The notes beneath the pieces were generated by a model. It ran no database searches. It was given only the letters and a program-made list of their open reading frames with translations, and was not told where the DNA came from. A DNA stretch of 64,000 bases, from the NCBI RefSeq assembly GCF_014356525.2, contig NC_052505.1, forward strand, positions 13,433,098 through 13,497,097. Direction: 5' to 3'. Below, in pieces: positions 36,547 through 47,632 of the stretch (positions are counted from its first letter, which is position 1; each line of letters opens with the position of its first letter). The position numbers and the translations under genes are program-made. This stretch comes from Nilaparvata lugens (lineage: Eukaryota; Arthropoda; Insecta; Hemiptera; Delphacidae).

Positions 36547-36695
36547 ATGACTCATTATAAGCAGTTAGTTACCTCTACCTCTTTGGTGCCCGCTCATTCG
36601 GTTGTAGCATCGCAATTAGCCAAGCGCAGCCTCTTCCATTCATTCGAGTCAGTGAGATTTGCCCTTCTGGCTGCATCGCTATGTCCGTGGGCAAG
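36547..36695 (+). CDS. Candidate first coding exon of an unidentified secreted protein (tentative)
   Basis: A CpG- and GC-rich patch (about 36340-36700) stands out from its AT-rich surroundings. It holds an open frame from ATG 36547 to a donor at 36696 (GCAAG|GTCAGT), leaving two bases of a split codon. The end of the encoded stretch, VRFALLAASLCPWA, is hydrophobic and resembles the core of a signal peptide. A TCAGT arthropod-type initiator is visible at about 36650. The following candidate exon at 37901 starts with one base plus whole codons, so the frame joins correctly. There is no recognisable homology. It could equally be a non-coding 5' exon, or chance in a GC-rich patch. Confidence 0.3.
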
Positions 36696-37900
36696 GTCAG
36701 TTCTCTGAGATGGTTGAAGCCACAGAGAAGGAGGATAGGAACCCTTTTACTATGTGTTGAAACCAGCAAAATAGATAAATAAAAGGTATAACGCTCGTCA
36801 TTTGATCAGAGCTTTATATGAACAATTTTATTTTGCGTGACGTCAAACTTTCCCGGTTTCAATCTCTTAAAGATGTTTTCTCATTGCCTTTTTTCCAATC
36901 GTTTGATAATGGCATTATAGATATTTTTTATTTATTCAATAGAGACAAAAACACAAGATCATAAAATGATTGGAAATGAGAAAACAGGCTTATAGTCCTT
37001 ACCATTCCATTCCCAAATTTTGATTAAAATTAGACCAAAGGAGGATATGATTCCTCAGCATTTTCAAACACAAATATTCTTGGTTTCAGAATACAAAAAA
37101 ATATGAATAATTGAGAATGTACAATATATAGCCAAAACATGTTGTGAGTAAACAATTTTAAAAAGGGTACATAGATATCTATTTTTATTTATGTTTTCTC
37201 ATGTGTATTATTATTATTATTCATGTAGTCTATGATATGAATAATTTGCATTGCTAATTATTATCAATATAAATGATGTTCCCATAATCATTATGGAGAG
37301 AAGCTTCTCAATTACTCATATACCTCTCAATTCGCTCAATAATACCACTCAATACTTTGAGAGATGCCTCGCACCATTTCGTCTACGGTGCCAGAAACTA
37401 ACCAAGCTGACCTAGTTTGAACAGTCGGTAACTGGATTGTGAGCGAAAAACTCAAGGAAAAATGGAAGATTTAGATAACATTAGGAATGGAATAGCAATG
37501 GAAGATTAGATCGCATTATATGAGTTAATAGTGATTGTCCCATCCCCTCATTGCTAGCGAACAGAATAATTGTCTATGCTAGCAATGCCATTAAAAAAAA
37601 TTATATATAATTGAAAATTAAATAAATTTAACATTTACTCAATTTTTATGTATGTATTTTAGTCAAGTGCCGTAGCATATACTTATTTATTTTTTGTAAA
37701 GCTTTTTTGCATTTTGTTTTTGGCAAATAAATTATTCATTCATCCATTATGAAGTTTTTATTATCCTTTTTGTTATTATCCTCTTCTTGTCAAGAAGTTT
37801 TCCTTCTTGGTATTTGAACTATGTAGGTTTATTTCTCAGTGATAGTAATAATAATCAGCCTGTTGATTTGACACTAATTTTCGTTTTGCAATTTTTGCAG

Positions 37901-37982
37901 ACTTCCAACTATTCTTGTCCAGGAGCTCAAGGAAAACTCACTGCATAGGCCTACTTTATGCGCATCCGAAAACCCCTGCAAG
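37901..37982 (+). CDS. Candidate internal exon, possibly the start of an EGF-like domain (tentative)
   Basis: A strong pyrimidine-rich acceptor (…TTTTTGCAG at 37900) and a strong donor (AAG|GTAAGA at 37983) bound 82 nt. In the frame that joins the candidate exon at 36547-36695 it is open and reads R-LPTILVQELKENSLHRP followed by TLCASENPCK. The C-x4-C pattern with NPC resembles the first cysteines of an EGF-like module. It ends in phase 0. No further exon could be found downstream with any certainty, so the gene identity is unknown. Confidence 0.33.
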
Positions 37983-38196
37983 GTAAGATCGAGGAGTCAA
38001 TCTTCTCAGAATGTTCAAGAGATTCTAGACTATGGCTGGATCCCACAAATCAGTCTCAGTGTACATGACCGACCGGTACAGTATAAATATCATTATCATG
38101 AGTTTTACTGGCTTTTCATACTCGCTCTGCCGGGCTGAGTAGGAATACCCATTAGATCTCATGACAATAATATTTCCACTTCACCGGACACTGATA

Positions 38197-38781
38197 CCAT
38201 AGAAAAAATATAGCATAAGAAGATATGCCATGGTATAGGACGTTTATGTTCCAATTCTTAATGTTAAGTTCATTTGATTGTCCAAGTACAGTAGTAGTTC
38301 TTTTTTGTGAAGCTATGTGATGCTGGTAGTCTCTCATATACTGGCTTATACACTTATACAATACAGCAAGGTTTTAGATGAATTTACATAACATAAACTA
38401 AGAAAACAATTATTGAACTGTACAATGGTATGAAAAAATGCAATTTGGAATAACTATACAAGATAATATTGTAATAAGATAATATTGCTTTTTTCATACC
38501 ATTGTACAGTTCAATAATTGTTTTCTTAGTTTATGTTATGTAAATTCATCTAAAACCTTGCTGTATTGTAAGCTATTGTATAAGTGTATAAGCCAGTATA
38601 TATTGTAATCTACATAAATAAAGTACTCAATCAAATATACTGTGCCGTTCTCTAACTCTCATACAAACAGAACAGAAGTCGACAGTAATCGGCTTGAGTT
38701 AACAAGAAATCGGCTTGAAACTTGGATCAAAAAAAACAACCCATACCATGGGATATCTTCTTTTGCTATATTTTCTCTATG
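38197..38781. mobile_element. Large foldback element with ~100-bp near-identical inner arms
   Basis: Outer ends CCATAGAAAAAATATAGCA and TGCTATATTTTCTCTATG mirror each other. Inner arms 38340-38440 and 38489-38597 match almost base for base except for a 10-bp insertion in the right arm (AAGCTATTGT near 38570). The spacer is about 48 bp. A degraded relative is at 1640-1985. Confidence 0.8.
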
Positions 38782-38924
38782 CTAATACGAATATGTGAGA
38801 GTCTAGCTTTAAGCGATTTTTATTCCGTAGCCTAATAATGAGTAGTTTAGCACCCGACGCTAACTGAAAATCACTAGAGTTGATAGAATCAGAAATACTG
38901 ATATAAGACATTTTTTATCGGTTG

Positions 38925-39115
38925 CTCCTCCGCATGAAAGAATTATTCAAAATAGACGCAACTGGTGCAGTCATTTGGATAGAATGCCACCTGGAAGAAT
39001 GCCCCTTGAAGTCAAAAACTATAGACCTACAGGTAAAAGAGATGTAGGGAGACCAAGAAAGAGATGGGAACCGGAACAGGTTAATTAATAAACCTAATTC
39101 CTGAAGTGAAGATGA
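38925..39115 (+). pseudogene. LINE C-terminus fragment (RGRPRKRW type)
   Basis: An open stretch reads IIQNRRNWCSHLDRMPPGRM, then PLEVKNYRPTGKRD and VGRPRKRWEPEQVN before stops. The DRMP..P..GKRD-GRPRKRW pattern is the C-terminus of a family of insect LINE proteins. Only this end is present. Confidence 0.65.
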
Positions 39116-39368
39116 CGCTAACTGAAAATAGCAATGCTATCTGATGCTAACTCATAGAAATGAGTAATGAACAACGAGTCTATGAGAATCTCATAGACTC
39201 TCAAGTCCCATAGTAGTAACACAGTAGAGTTCATATACATTAACTCCAGACACTTGAAATGGAAAGAAATCTTCCAAAGAATATTTACTTAAAACTGACT
39301 GCATTAGTTACTAGGAAAGAATTGATGTTATTTATAAGGAATTGTAAGGACTTGCTATGCTGACAACT

Positions 39369-39592
39369 TGAAGTGAATTTCAGTATGATTACTACCGAAG
39401 CCTATCCAACCATGATTAGTTTGTTGAGTGTTCAGGCATGATATGATATTTAACAAGACCAAAAATATGAGATTTTATTTTGAAGTGAATTTCAGTATGA
39501 TTACTACCGAAGCCTATCCAACCATGATTAGTTTGTTGAGTGTTCAGGCATGATATGATATTTAACAAGACCAAAAATATGAGATTTTATTT
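39369..39592 (+). repeat. Perfect 112-bp tandem duplication
   Basis: The unit beginning TGAAGTGAATTTCAGTATGA and ending GAGATTTTATT occurs twice in succession with no difference seen. It is very recent or an assembly artefact. Confidence 0.9.
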
Positions 39593-39894
39593 TCCCTTTC
39601 TATTCAATAAGAATGTTAACCAGGCAACAAAGTAATCTATTACATTTTCTAACTAGAAACAACAAAAATCATAAAATCTATCAATCCAATTTGCAACATC
39701 GCCTACACGACAGCAAACAATTCTTGAATAGAATGAAACCCTCGTAGCAAGCAAAAAACTTACGTAATTCGACGACTAAAATCAATAGAGGGGTGAGAAC
39801 GCTACTTAAAAAAGCGCTTCACTCAAGTGTCGAGTTTTAAGTAGCAACTCAGCAACTGCCGGTACCTTAACTACTGATAGCATTGCCCCACTAA

Positions 39895-40135
39895 CCCCTT
39901 ATTCATGAATGAACGCCTGTATCGTACGAGAGAGGTTTGCCACCTTCAAACCCCCACCCCCCAACCCGGCCGATCATGCTTCACGTCTCACGCCACATCA
40001 TGCCACCAAGAATCGACCAATCGCGTGCTTCGAACATCGTACGACTCCTGGAATTCGATCGCTCCACACTTCTCTCTCTTCAACGACCGTCATGCTAAAG
40101 TACAAAAAGTAAGAGTTCTCGTACCGTAACGGATC
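39895..40135. promoter_or_regulatory. CpG-rich patch, possible promoter or first exon
   Basis: This is about 240 bp of GC- and CpG-rich DNA in an AT-rich region. It contains a 67-codon open frame (ATG at 39909) that runs into AAA|GTAAGAG, a plausible splice donor at 40109. A CCAAT box (CCAATCG) lies near 40018. It could be the 5' UTR exon of the downstream rolling stone-like gene, whose first coding exon has a splice acceptor just before its ATG. No homology is seen. Confidence 0.25.
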
Positions 40136-40317
40136 CAAAATAAATCATCGCAGCAAACATAAATAAAATAAAACAAAAAATCTTTCTGAGTTCTTCTTGA
40201 ACTTTATTGAAACAACTTGTCTCTGACTGGATACATTAATACAATAACAAAAGCAAGATTATTAGGATTCCATAAACAAACAGATAAAGAGTTTGTTATT
40301 TTCTTAGAAACTACTTT

Positions 40318-40646
40318 GGAGAAAGATAGGAGAATAGCGTTCCATATTCTATGCCTTACTACAATCTTCTATAGAAGATAGCTGATACCTTGTTAAAATT
40401 ATTAATTATTATTTTATTCGTCCAGATATATTCATTTAAAATACTCATTTCTCAATGATTTTATAATGAATTTTAATAATTGAGATTGAATATTATGTTA
40501 ATAAATTATATCTTTAAATTGTTAAAACACGATCAGCAATGATGCAGTGTTAGGGAAGGATAGCACTATCTGCTTTGTCGAATGATAGACAATGATAGCA
40601 ACACCGATGTTGATCAAATATTACCATTATAACATGGACCTCACTA
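40318..40646 (+). mobile_element. Pogo-like MITE, left terminus truncated
   Basis: It starts within the family at GAGAAAGATAGGAGAATAGC and ends with CCATTATAACATGGACCTCACTA. Confidence 0.65.
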
Positions 40647-40680
40647 AAGTTGTTCTTGAACTTTATTGAAACAACTTGTT

Positions 40681-40845
40681 ATAATTGAGATAAAATATTT
40701 TGTTAATTAATTATATTTCTAAATTGTTTAAACACGATCTGGCAATGATGCAGAGTTGGGGAAAGGATAGCACTATCTGAATTGTCGAATGATAGACAAG
40801 GATAGCAACACCGATGTTAGTCAAATACTGCCATTATTTCACTAT
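40681..40845 (+). mobile_element. Pogo-like MITE fragment, right half
   Basis: It holds AATTGAGATAAAATATTTTG, ACGATCTGGCAATGATGCAG and GATAGCAACACCGATG, and ends in a damaged terminus CTGCCATTATTTCACTATAG. Confidence 0.6.
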
Positions 40846-40955
40846 AGTTCTTCTTGAACTCTATTGAAACAATTTGTCTCTGATACATGAATTCAAAACA
40901 AAAGCAAGATGACCAAGATTCGATAAACAACAAGCAGATAAAGATTTTGTACACT

Positions 40956-41705
40956 TCTCATGTTGAGACAGGAAATCTTACAAAAACCTTACGGTCATTT
41001 CATTGTTATCAATTCTACAGATATAGTGCTTGGAAGATTTCCAGGACTAATCTGTATTCGATCCTCAATAGCTATCAAACCTCGCGAGAAGACTTCAGAA
41101 ACACTATTGAAATCAGAAACCTTCAATCCAAAATGTCACATCTTCTAAAACTAAATCATTCCGTATGACAGTTTATAAGTACCTAACGAAACTCTTAACA
41201 TCTGAGACTCGATCATTCAAGTAATACTCGTGAAAGAAAGCACAATAATATAATGTCTACAGTTCAGGCTGAGTTTTGTCAATTAAAAAAAGTGAATTAA
41301 TTTTGGACTATACAAAGCTTAGTGGACTGCGCGATTTATTCTCCCGTATATGTAAGCAGAATATTCTATTCAAAGAGTAATTTATAAGAAGAGAAACATC
41401 TAAGAAAATCATCAGTATAGAATGCATTTGCCTGTCGAGATGAATTTAGAGACTGTAAAGACAATTTTATCATTAAAATGTGCTCTTAGTATCTTCCGTG
41501 CGTGATCTGATATGAAGGTATTCAACAATTTAGCCCTAGTTTTGCACCTAATTGGTAACAATTGAAGCCCACTCGTTTCTTATATCACTTGTCAATGAAC
41601 AAACTTTGCACAATGCTTTAACGACCTCCTTCGTCGTTATGCTGAGATCAGATTTCAATGCAATTAGCCTTTTAGTAACATTTCGATTCAGTTTTCAGTT
41701 TATTC
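40956..41705. other. No gene supported
   Basis: Overlapping open frames at 40887-41168 encode no recognisable motif. An internal TTCTACAG is a possible acceptor but has no supporting exon. Confidence 0.35.
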
Positions 41706-41809
41706 AGTAAGTATCATAATGAAGTAGTTTTATTATGAAATTTCTTCCCACATAAATATAGGGATGAAGTGAAATTTCATAATAAATCTACTTCATTATA
41801 ATACTTACT
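41706..41809. mobile_element. Short hairpin element
   Basis: AGTAAGTATCATAATGAAGT.. and ..ACTTCATTATAATACTTACT mirror each other, with arms of about 38 bp and a 28-bp loop. Confidence 0.7.
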
Positions 41810-41981
41810 ATTTTTGTTAATTAACGATATAATTTCAAGAAGATTGAGGTTCAATATTTATACCGATGATTGATGAATTTTGGAAAAATAATGGTCTATT
41901 CCGTCCATTTGTCCACGATATCCTTCAATAAGTAAGTACAGATACTGTTGATGGTGAGATATTGTGATACCTATCCATAAT

Positions 41982-42122
41982 GAAAACACGGAGTTGTCAA
42001 AATATCATTTATTCATTTTAAAAAATCACAAACATGTTACATGGATGACACCATTGGTATTGAAACATATTTGTGATTTTAAAAATAAATAAGTTATATT
42101 TTGACAACAACCCAGTGTTTTC
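41982..42122. mobile_element. Hairpin element, ~58-bp arms
   Basis: GAAAACACGGAGTTGTCAAA at the left is mirrored by TTTGACAACAACCCAGTGTTTTC at the right; inner arms continue to ATCACAAACATGTT / AACATATTTGTGAT. Confidence 0.7.
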
Positions 42123-42599
42123 AATAAGTAACTATTTGAAAATATGATTTCCAACTACCGGTATGACATTTTCTCGTTGAAAGATACACAAACTTGGAAA
42201 GGATGGATTTCAAATTCGGCTCGATATCTTGATTTGGAGCCGAGATATATCAGTTTTACGAAACCATTGCAGTTTCAAACTTGTTGGAGGAGGAGGGCTT
42301 CAAGGGGGGAAGCAAGTGGGGGATGATTATGACTGTGGTTCCAGGCTATGGATGTACTATGTAAACCAAAAACCAGTAAAAATACAGCTTTCCCCTACAT
42401 TAATTTGTATCGCATTAATGTCTTTTTTGACTGGACTAAATTGAATTGAAGAGATTACTTCACCTGTGATCGATCACTTCACAAAATGATCAAAAAAAAA
42501 GGTCAGCAGTTTTTCAAAACAGGGAAACCCGCCGATAGAGTTGTATCCAATAGAATTCTAATGAAATCAGGGAGATTACTTCACCTATGACCTTATCAC

Positions 42600-42795
42600 T
42601 TATTACATTTCTAATTACTTTATCCTATCATTACATCACTTTTTTCTATTATTTTTCCTCTTCTTTCATTGTAATTTTTCAATATGTTTTCTGTACTCTT
42701 ACTATGTATAATGAACTATTGTAATTGTGTTGTTATGGAAGCAATTTTTGGGAGAAATTCTGTATGCTTCCATGCTTTTCATAAATAAATAAATA
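42600..42795 (+). mobile_element. LINE 3' tail fragment
   Basis: TGGAAGCAATTTTTGGGAGA, then ATGCTTCCATGCTTTTCATA and an AAATAAATAAATA tail. No coding part is preserved. Confidence 0.45.
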
Positions 42796-43030
42796 TTACT
42801 TCAACTAAAGGTCTCACTGCTGAGGAACCATTACCGTATCGCACTAGGTCACCGTTCTCGCACTTCGAAGCTACAACTTCAATAATTAATGTGTTAATGA
42901 TAGAATAGGTCATATTTTTGTTCCTAGTGAGGTTTAAAATAGTTTCTGCTCCCCTCTTCTTTCATGATCGATACTTTCATCAACTACTCAGTGGATTGTC
43001 ATTTTCCTTGTCAGTAGACTTCACAACTCT

Positions 43031-43203
43031 ATTGGTGAGAGGTGGGAATAGTACTCTATTGATGAGATTTAGTACCATATTCGTGAGTTGTTAGTTTAGT
43101 ACCTACTCTATTGGTAACTGGTGAGTTTAGTACCATATTTATTGGTGAGATTTAGTACCAGATTGGTGAGTGTTGAATTAAGTACTCTACTGGTGAGTTG
43201 TAA
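43031..43203 (+). repeat. Degenerate minisatellite
   Basis: About six units of TTGGTGAG followed by TTTAGTAC.ATA, with variable spacing of roughly 25-35 bp. Confidence 0.7.
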
Positions 43204-43379
43204 GGGAAGGCAGTCTTTCTACTTAGTCATTCATTCATTATTTTACACCAGCCGACAAGACAACCTGACTGCTATTTGGAATTCGTTTTAATAATATACA
43301 CAAAAAAATGAATTATTGTCTGACATCGCTAAGAAATGTTTGCATTAGCTCAACCAGAAGCAACCCTCCTTTTAGTAAG

Positions 43380-43495
43380 TGGTTTCAAGTTTATTCAATC
43401 ATTTATTTATTGAATCATTGAGAATTATTATACAACTTACAGAAAAGTACCACAGGCTAACTTGCGCCCAAAACGGTTCCAATTCTAATTTATAC
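43380..43495 (-). mobile_element. LINE 3' tail fragment
   Basis: On the - strand GGAACCGTTTTGGGCGCAAG, then CTGTGGTACTTTTCTGTAAG and AATAAATAAATGATTGAA. It is the best-preserved tail of the family also seen at 21725 and 53850. Confidence 0.55.
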
Positions 43496-43880
43496 AACAG
43501 TCCAAATGTAGCTAGAGGTTAAAAGAGTCACTTCAAAATTCTTCAATTACACATTCAATTTACAATCCATACAAACAAAAATCATTTTTAAATTAAAAAA
43601 AATACTTCTAAATTGAATTAAATTAATTACAAATAATTGGAAAACTCCAAACTTTGAAAAAACTAAAATTTTGGGACCGAAAAGACAGACACACAAGTTA
43701 TCAAGTGATATATTATTAAAAGTGTATCAATACTTTCAGGACTCGATTTTCTGTTCATACTGAATAAAAAGATTAGAAGATGTCTAACCACAGATTTATT
43801 AAAAACGAGATACCGGTTTCGAATGTTACACCATTATCAATCACTGTTAAACTAAAACTACTGGTAGAAAGCAGAAGTAT

Positions 43881-44068
43881 TAGGCTAGGCGCACACCAGT
43901 TAGTCAAGACAAGACACGTTTAGTCACAATACTTCACATAACTGCTTGTGATGCAGCTCACACTAATTAGTCATTGCAATTAGACATGTCTTCAAAAGCA
44001 ACTATGTGAAGTATTGTGACTAAACGTGACTAGTCTTATCTTGACTAAACGGAGTACGCCCAGCCTTA
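43881..44068. mobile_element. Hairpin element, ~65-bp arms
   Basis: TAGGCTAGGCGCACACCAGT.. is mirrored by ..GGAGTACGCCCAGCCTTA. Inner arms around GTTTAGTCACAATACTTCAC match well. TA lies at both ends. Confidence 0.75.
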
Positions 44069-44202
44069 TACTAAACGGTCGAGCAATGCTATTGGTGGAA
44101 GCTTTGATCTATCAAGTTGATTATCCAAAGATCCATATCGTCTGATTGGCATGAAAGTAGCTCAAGTTTAACGTAACCATCAAACCAGTACATTTCGGCT
44201 CG

Positions 44203-44342
44203 GTTGCACAAAAGCCGGTTAAATTTAAATCGTGAATAATTTCACGAAAACCAATCAGATAAGTATTTTTCGAAAAGGAGGCTTTTCTGATTGGTTCTCG
44301 TGTTATTAATCTCGATTAAAATTTAACCGGATTTTGTGAAAC
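44203..44342. mobile_element. Hairpin element, ~55-bp arms
   Basis: GTTGCACAAAAGCCGGTTAA is mirrored by TTTAACCGGATTTTGTGAAAC, and the inner CACGAAAACCAATCAG by CTGATTGGTTCTCGTG. A broken relative lies at 47815-47945. Confidence 0.7.
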
Positions 44343-44985
44343 TGTCACATAATATGGACGGTCTTAAGATTACCAAAGATATATTTGATCATTGATTAAT
44401 CACAAGGTTCCAAATCTTACTGTACGCCTTGACTAATTTGCTATTTTACCGTTAAAATTGATTGAGGTTGTTAAGCTTGTAATTTGTGTAAGGCAGTCGG
44501 TTGTGAAAGTGCTGTATAATTCACTATTGCTTTAGCTTTAAAATGCAATTATTTGAGAAATTCTATCGTATTATTATATCATCGGCTCCATTCATTGTTA
44601 TCTCTATAATATTCAATTCTAATTCCGGCTAATCTCCATTTTTTCAAAGGAATAAATTAATTTAGGCCTACATGGAATTATGTTTTTCTCTCCACTACAT
44701 TCCTCTATTCGGAATCGAGGAAAATGTGACATGTAGTTTGTTCGGAAATAATGCATTTTATTCTCTTTGAGATTTCCTGTTTTAGATTAAAGTAGGAAGA
44801 TAGACTGGAGATTATCCTTAATGGATGAAATAAATAGATTCTCCTTAATCGTATCACAGTTTAACTTTTTAAACACTCAGTCACAAATATTTCCAATTTA
44901 TGAAGTAACTAATAATATTCTTCGTACCGTATCGTATTAATAAATGAGAGAGATAGCACATACATAGGAAACATGTTTGCCGCAT
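44343..44985. other. No gene recognised
   Basis: AT-rich non-coding sequence with no long open frame. Confidence 0.4.
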
Positions 44986-44989
44986 CTTC

Positions 44990-45500
44990 ACGTCTGAATA
45001 ACTGAATTGATTAACACGAAAATTTTCATAGAGATTCAGAATCTAGCGAGCATGTTTAAAGGCCTATTATATGAGCAAACACCCGTCATCTGAATTATAC
45101 AGAATAGATTAAATCGAAATTTTTCATGAAGATTCTGAATTTACCAAGGATGATTATTGTGAGCAGAATAGAATATTTTTATTTGTTCAATACAGTACAG
45201 TCATATGGATCACCCGACATCTGAATTATACAGAATAGATTAAATCGAAATTTTTCATGAAGATTCTGAATTTACCAAGGATGATTATTGTGAGCAGAAT
45301 AGAATATTTTTATTTGTTCAATACAGTACAGTCATATGGATCACCCGACATCTGAATTATACAGAATAGATTAAATCGAAATTTTTCATCAAGATTCAGA
45401 ATTTACCGAGGATGGTTATAGGCCTATTATGTGAGCAGAATATAATAGAATAGAATAGAATATTTTTATTTGTTCAATACAGTACAGTCATATGGATCAC
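44990..45500 (+). repeat. 131-bp tandem repeat, about four units
   Basis: ACCCGTCATCTGAATTATAC / ACCCGACATCTGAATTATAC start units at 45081, 45212 and 45343. A diverged unit precedes them and the last is extended by AATAGAATAGAATAG. The two central units look identical. Confidence 0.88.
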
Positions 45501-45535
45501 AACTATACAATTGAACATTGTCAAGTACAAAAAAT

Positions 45536-45645
45536 CTTTCCAATATTTAATATACATAGGATATTAAATATTAATATACATATATTTAATATACAATATT
45601 TAATTAATATACAATATTTAATATACATATTTAATACATAAAATT
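45536..45645 (+). repeat. AT-rich simple repeat
   Basis: Repeated TTTAATATACATA / CAATATTTAAT units. Confidence 0.8.
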
Positions 45646-45704
45646 TAGATATAGCCTGAGATAGATATAGGAAACACCCGTCATCGATTTACTCAAAATA
45701 TCGG

Positions 45705-46095
45705 GGCACCGAGCTTCGCTCGTTATTTTTATTTATTGATAAACAGAACACAATAAATTCTCTAAAATGATCGTGTTTATATTTCACAGCTGGCTATACG
45801 TCATCTTATGAATTTCGGGGATGCGATATTTTGATTTTTCACATACTCACTCGCTCACTTTTTTACTATCCACAGCTGTTTCAGCCAAGGATGAATTATC
45901 CTTTTAATGTCGTTCAGCAAGTTTTCCCAAGGATGAGAAATAGGGCAATCTAATCTTCATATCATAAATCTACTATGTTCCAAATTTCGTGAAAATTGTT
46001 AGAGCCGTTTTCGAGATCCGTTAAACATAAATAACCAGACATAAAAATAGCCAGATATATAAATACAGAAATTGCTCGCTTAATATAATAGGATG
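45705..46095 (+). mobile_element. Probable RTE-type LINE 3' region fragment
   Basis: CACCGAGCTTCGCTCGTTAT, GATCGTGTTTATATTTCACAG, GTTAGAGCCGTTTTCGAGA and the ending ATTGCTCGCTTAATATAATA form a block of a type common in insect genomes. No coding sequence is left. The class is inferred from general resemblance. Confidence 0.45.
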
Positions 46096-47632
46096 ACAGT
46101 TACAGCACACGTCCAAAACTTTACAGATATGAGTATCTATTAAAATATCACCAAACAGATAGGCTACACCAGATCTTGAACAGGAGGTATTCATCCTGAT
46201 GAGATCTTTTCATCTTCATGGTAGGGTCGGAAACTTTTCAATCTCCCCTCGTACAAATATAACACAATTTGTTTTTGATTTTTAAAATAAGAATTATACA
46301 ATTTATTTGTATTATTGAGTTAAACCATCGGTAATGATCACTTAGGCAAATGTGATATTTTTTTAAAGATTGAACATTTCAAGCTTGAGGATTTAAAACC
46401 AACATTCAATATTTTGACGGCATGTGATGAGTTTGACAGTTCAACAATGCTAGTTACATCAGATCCAAGCTCTATTATTCGAATGTCAATTGGCTCTATT
46501 CTTCACACTCCAAGATAGGCTTCACCAGTATCACTACTGCCACGCATCTGTCTACATGCTAGAAAAGGTTTTTCTGTTTTCTACACGTTGTGTTGTATTA
46601 AATCAATTTTTATACTAATCGTATTGGTGCAACAACACAAGTATTTTCTTCAATCTTTATTCGAGAATTTTCTACTCTTATCGTTCACCTCACAGAGCTT
46701 CTATCAATCGAGATGTTATGATTTTCGCTGCTAGTTGTGAGTTCAATTTGGTTATTAATTCTTAGATTCTACAAATAGACCTAGGATTTCTTTTGTTACC
46801 ATTCAAGCACAGATTATCAAATAAACTCACACTTTCTTTGAAAGAATAAAGCGTTTTTTCTTATTCTTTCAATTTATGGAGAAATATCACAACATTACCA
46901 GTCACCATCAACTCTCACCACCACCACCATAGATGACGGTCAAGTGCTGAACTGGAGGGTACCATCGATACCCCTTTTCATGTGAAAACATTACAGTAAT
47001 AGCTCAATTCTCGCATATTTTATCATATTTCCTTGCTTAATATTATTGTAGACTTCTGTATAAAAAAATATTTATCATGTTAATTTACTCTTACTGGTGA
47101 TTATTTTTAACGCTAGAATGTGAGTTGAATTTTGTTCTGTTAAACTCATGAAAAAAAAGTGATTCTGAATATATAAATCTGAACCATACAATCAAATTAA
47201 ACTTTCTTCTTTGTAAAAGACAAACAAATATCGCAGACTCTTGGTAATCTGTTTTAAAATTACTTCCCGGAGGTTGAAATTGCATATTTCAAAAGTTTTC
47301 CAAACATGAGCATTTTTCGAGCAAATGATTTAATTGGGATGAAGAGTTGAATAAGAAAAGCAGATTGTTCCCATGTAAGTTCACCGTTTGTATGAAATGA
47401 TGTAACATTCTAGGTACTCGAGTGCTAATGAATCTTTGAATATCTTTACATAATTACATTCAATCAAGATAATTAATTCAGCATCTACATCTATCTCTTG
47501 TCACTGTAATGCTCTTTTCTAAGACGACAGTTCAATATCATCATGGTGTACAGTTCATTCTTTTTGCGGTTCAAATTCCAAAATCAAGTGGATAATCCAT
47601 TTATTTTCTTTTCAGTACTGTTGCAGTTTAAA
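46096..47632. other. Upstream flank of the rolling stone-like gene, no feature supported
   Basis: AT-rich. The pyrimidine-rich TTTATTTTCTTTTCAG ending at 47615 is the likely acceptor for the exon holding the start codon. No promoter is evident, which suggests an upstream first exon. Confidence 0.4.

Larger units (their letters stand above)
40190..40955 (+). repeat. Direct repeat flanking two MITE fragments
   Basis: GTTCTTCTTGAACTTTATTG begins copies at 40190, 40649 (short) and 40847. The outer two continue for about 110 bp (AACAAAAGCAAGAT, CAGATAAAGA). The region is [repeat][MITE][part repeat][MITE][repeat], so it arose by local duplication around a MITE. Confidence 0.6.

Noticed and set aside
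40887..41168. Two overlapping open frames (93 and 62 codons)
   Set aside because: Start inside a duplicated repeat flanking MITEs; no motif and no splice support.
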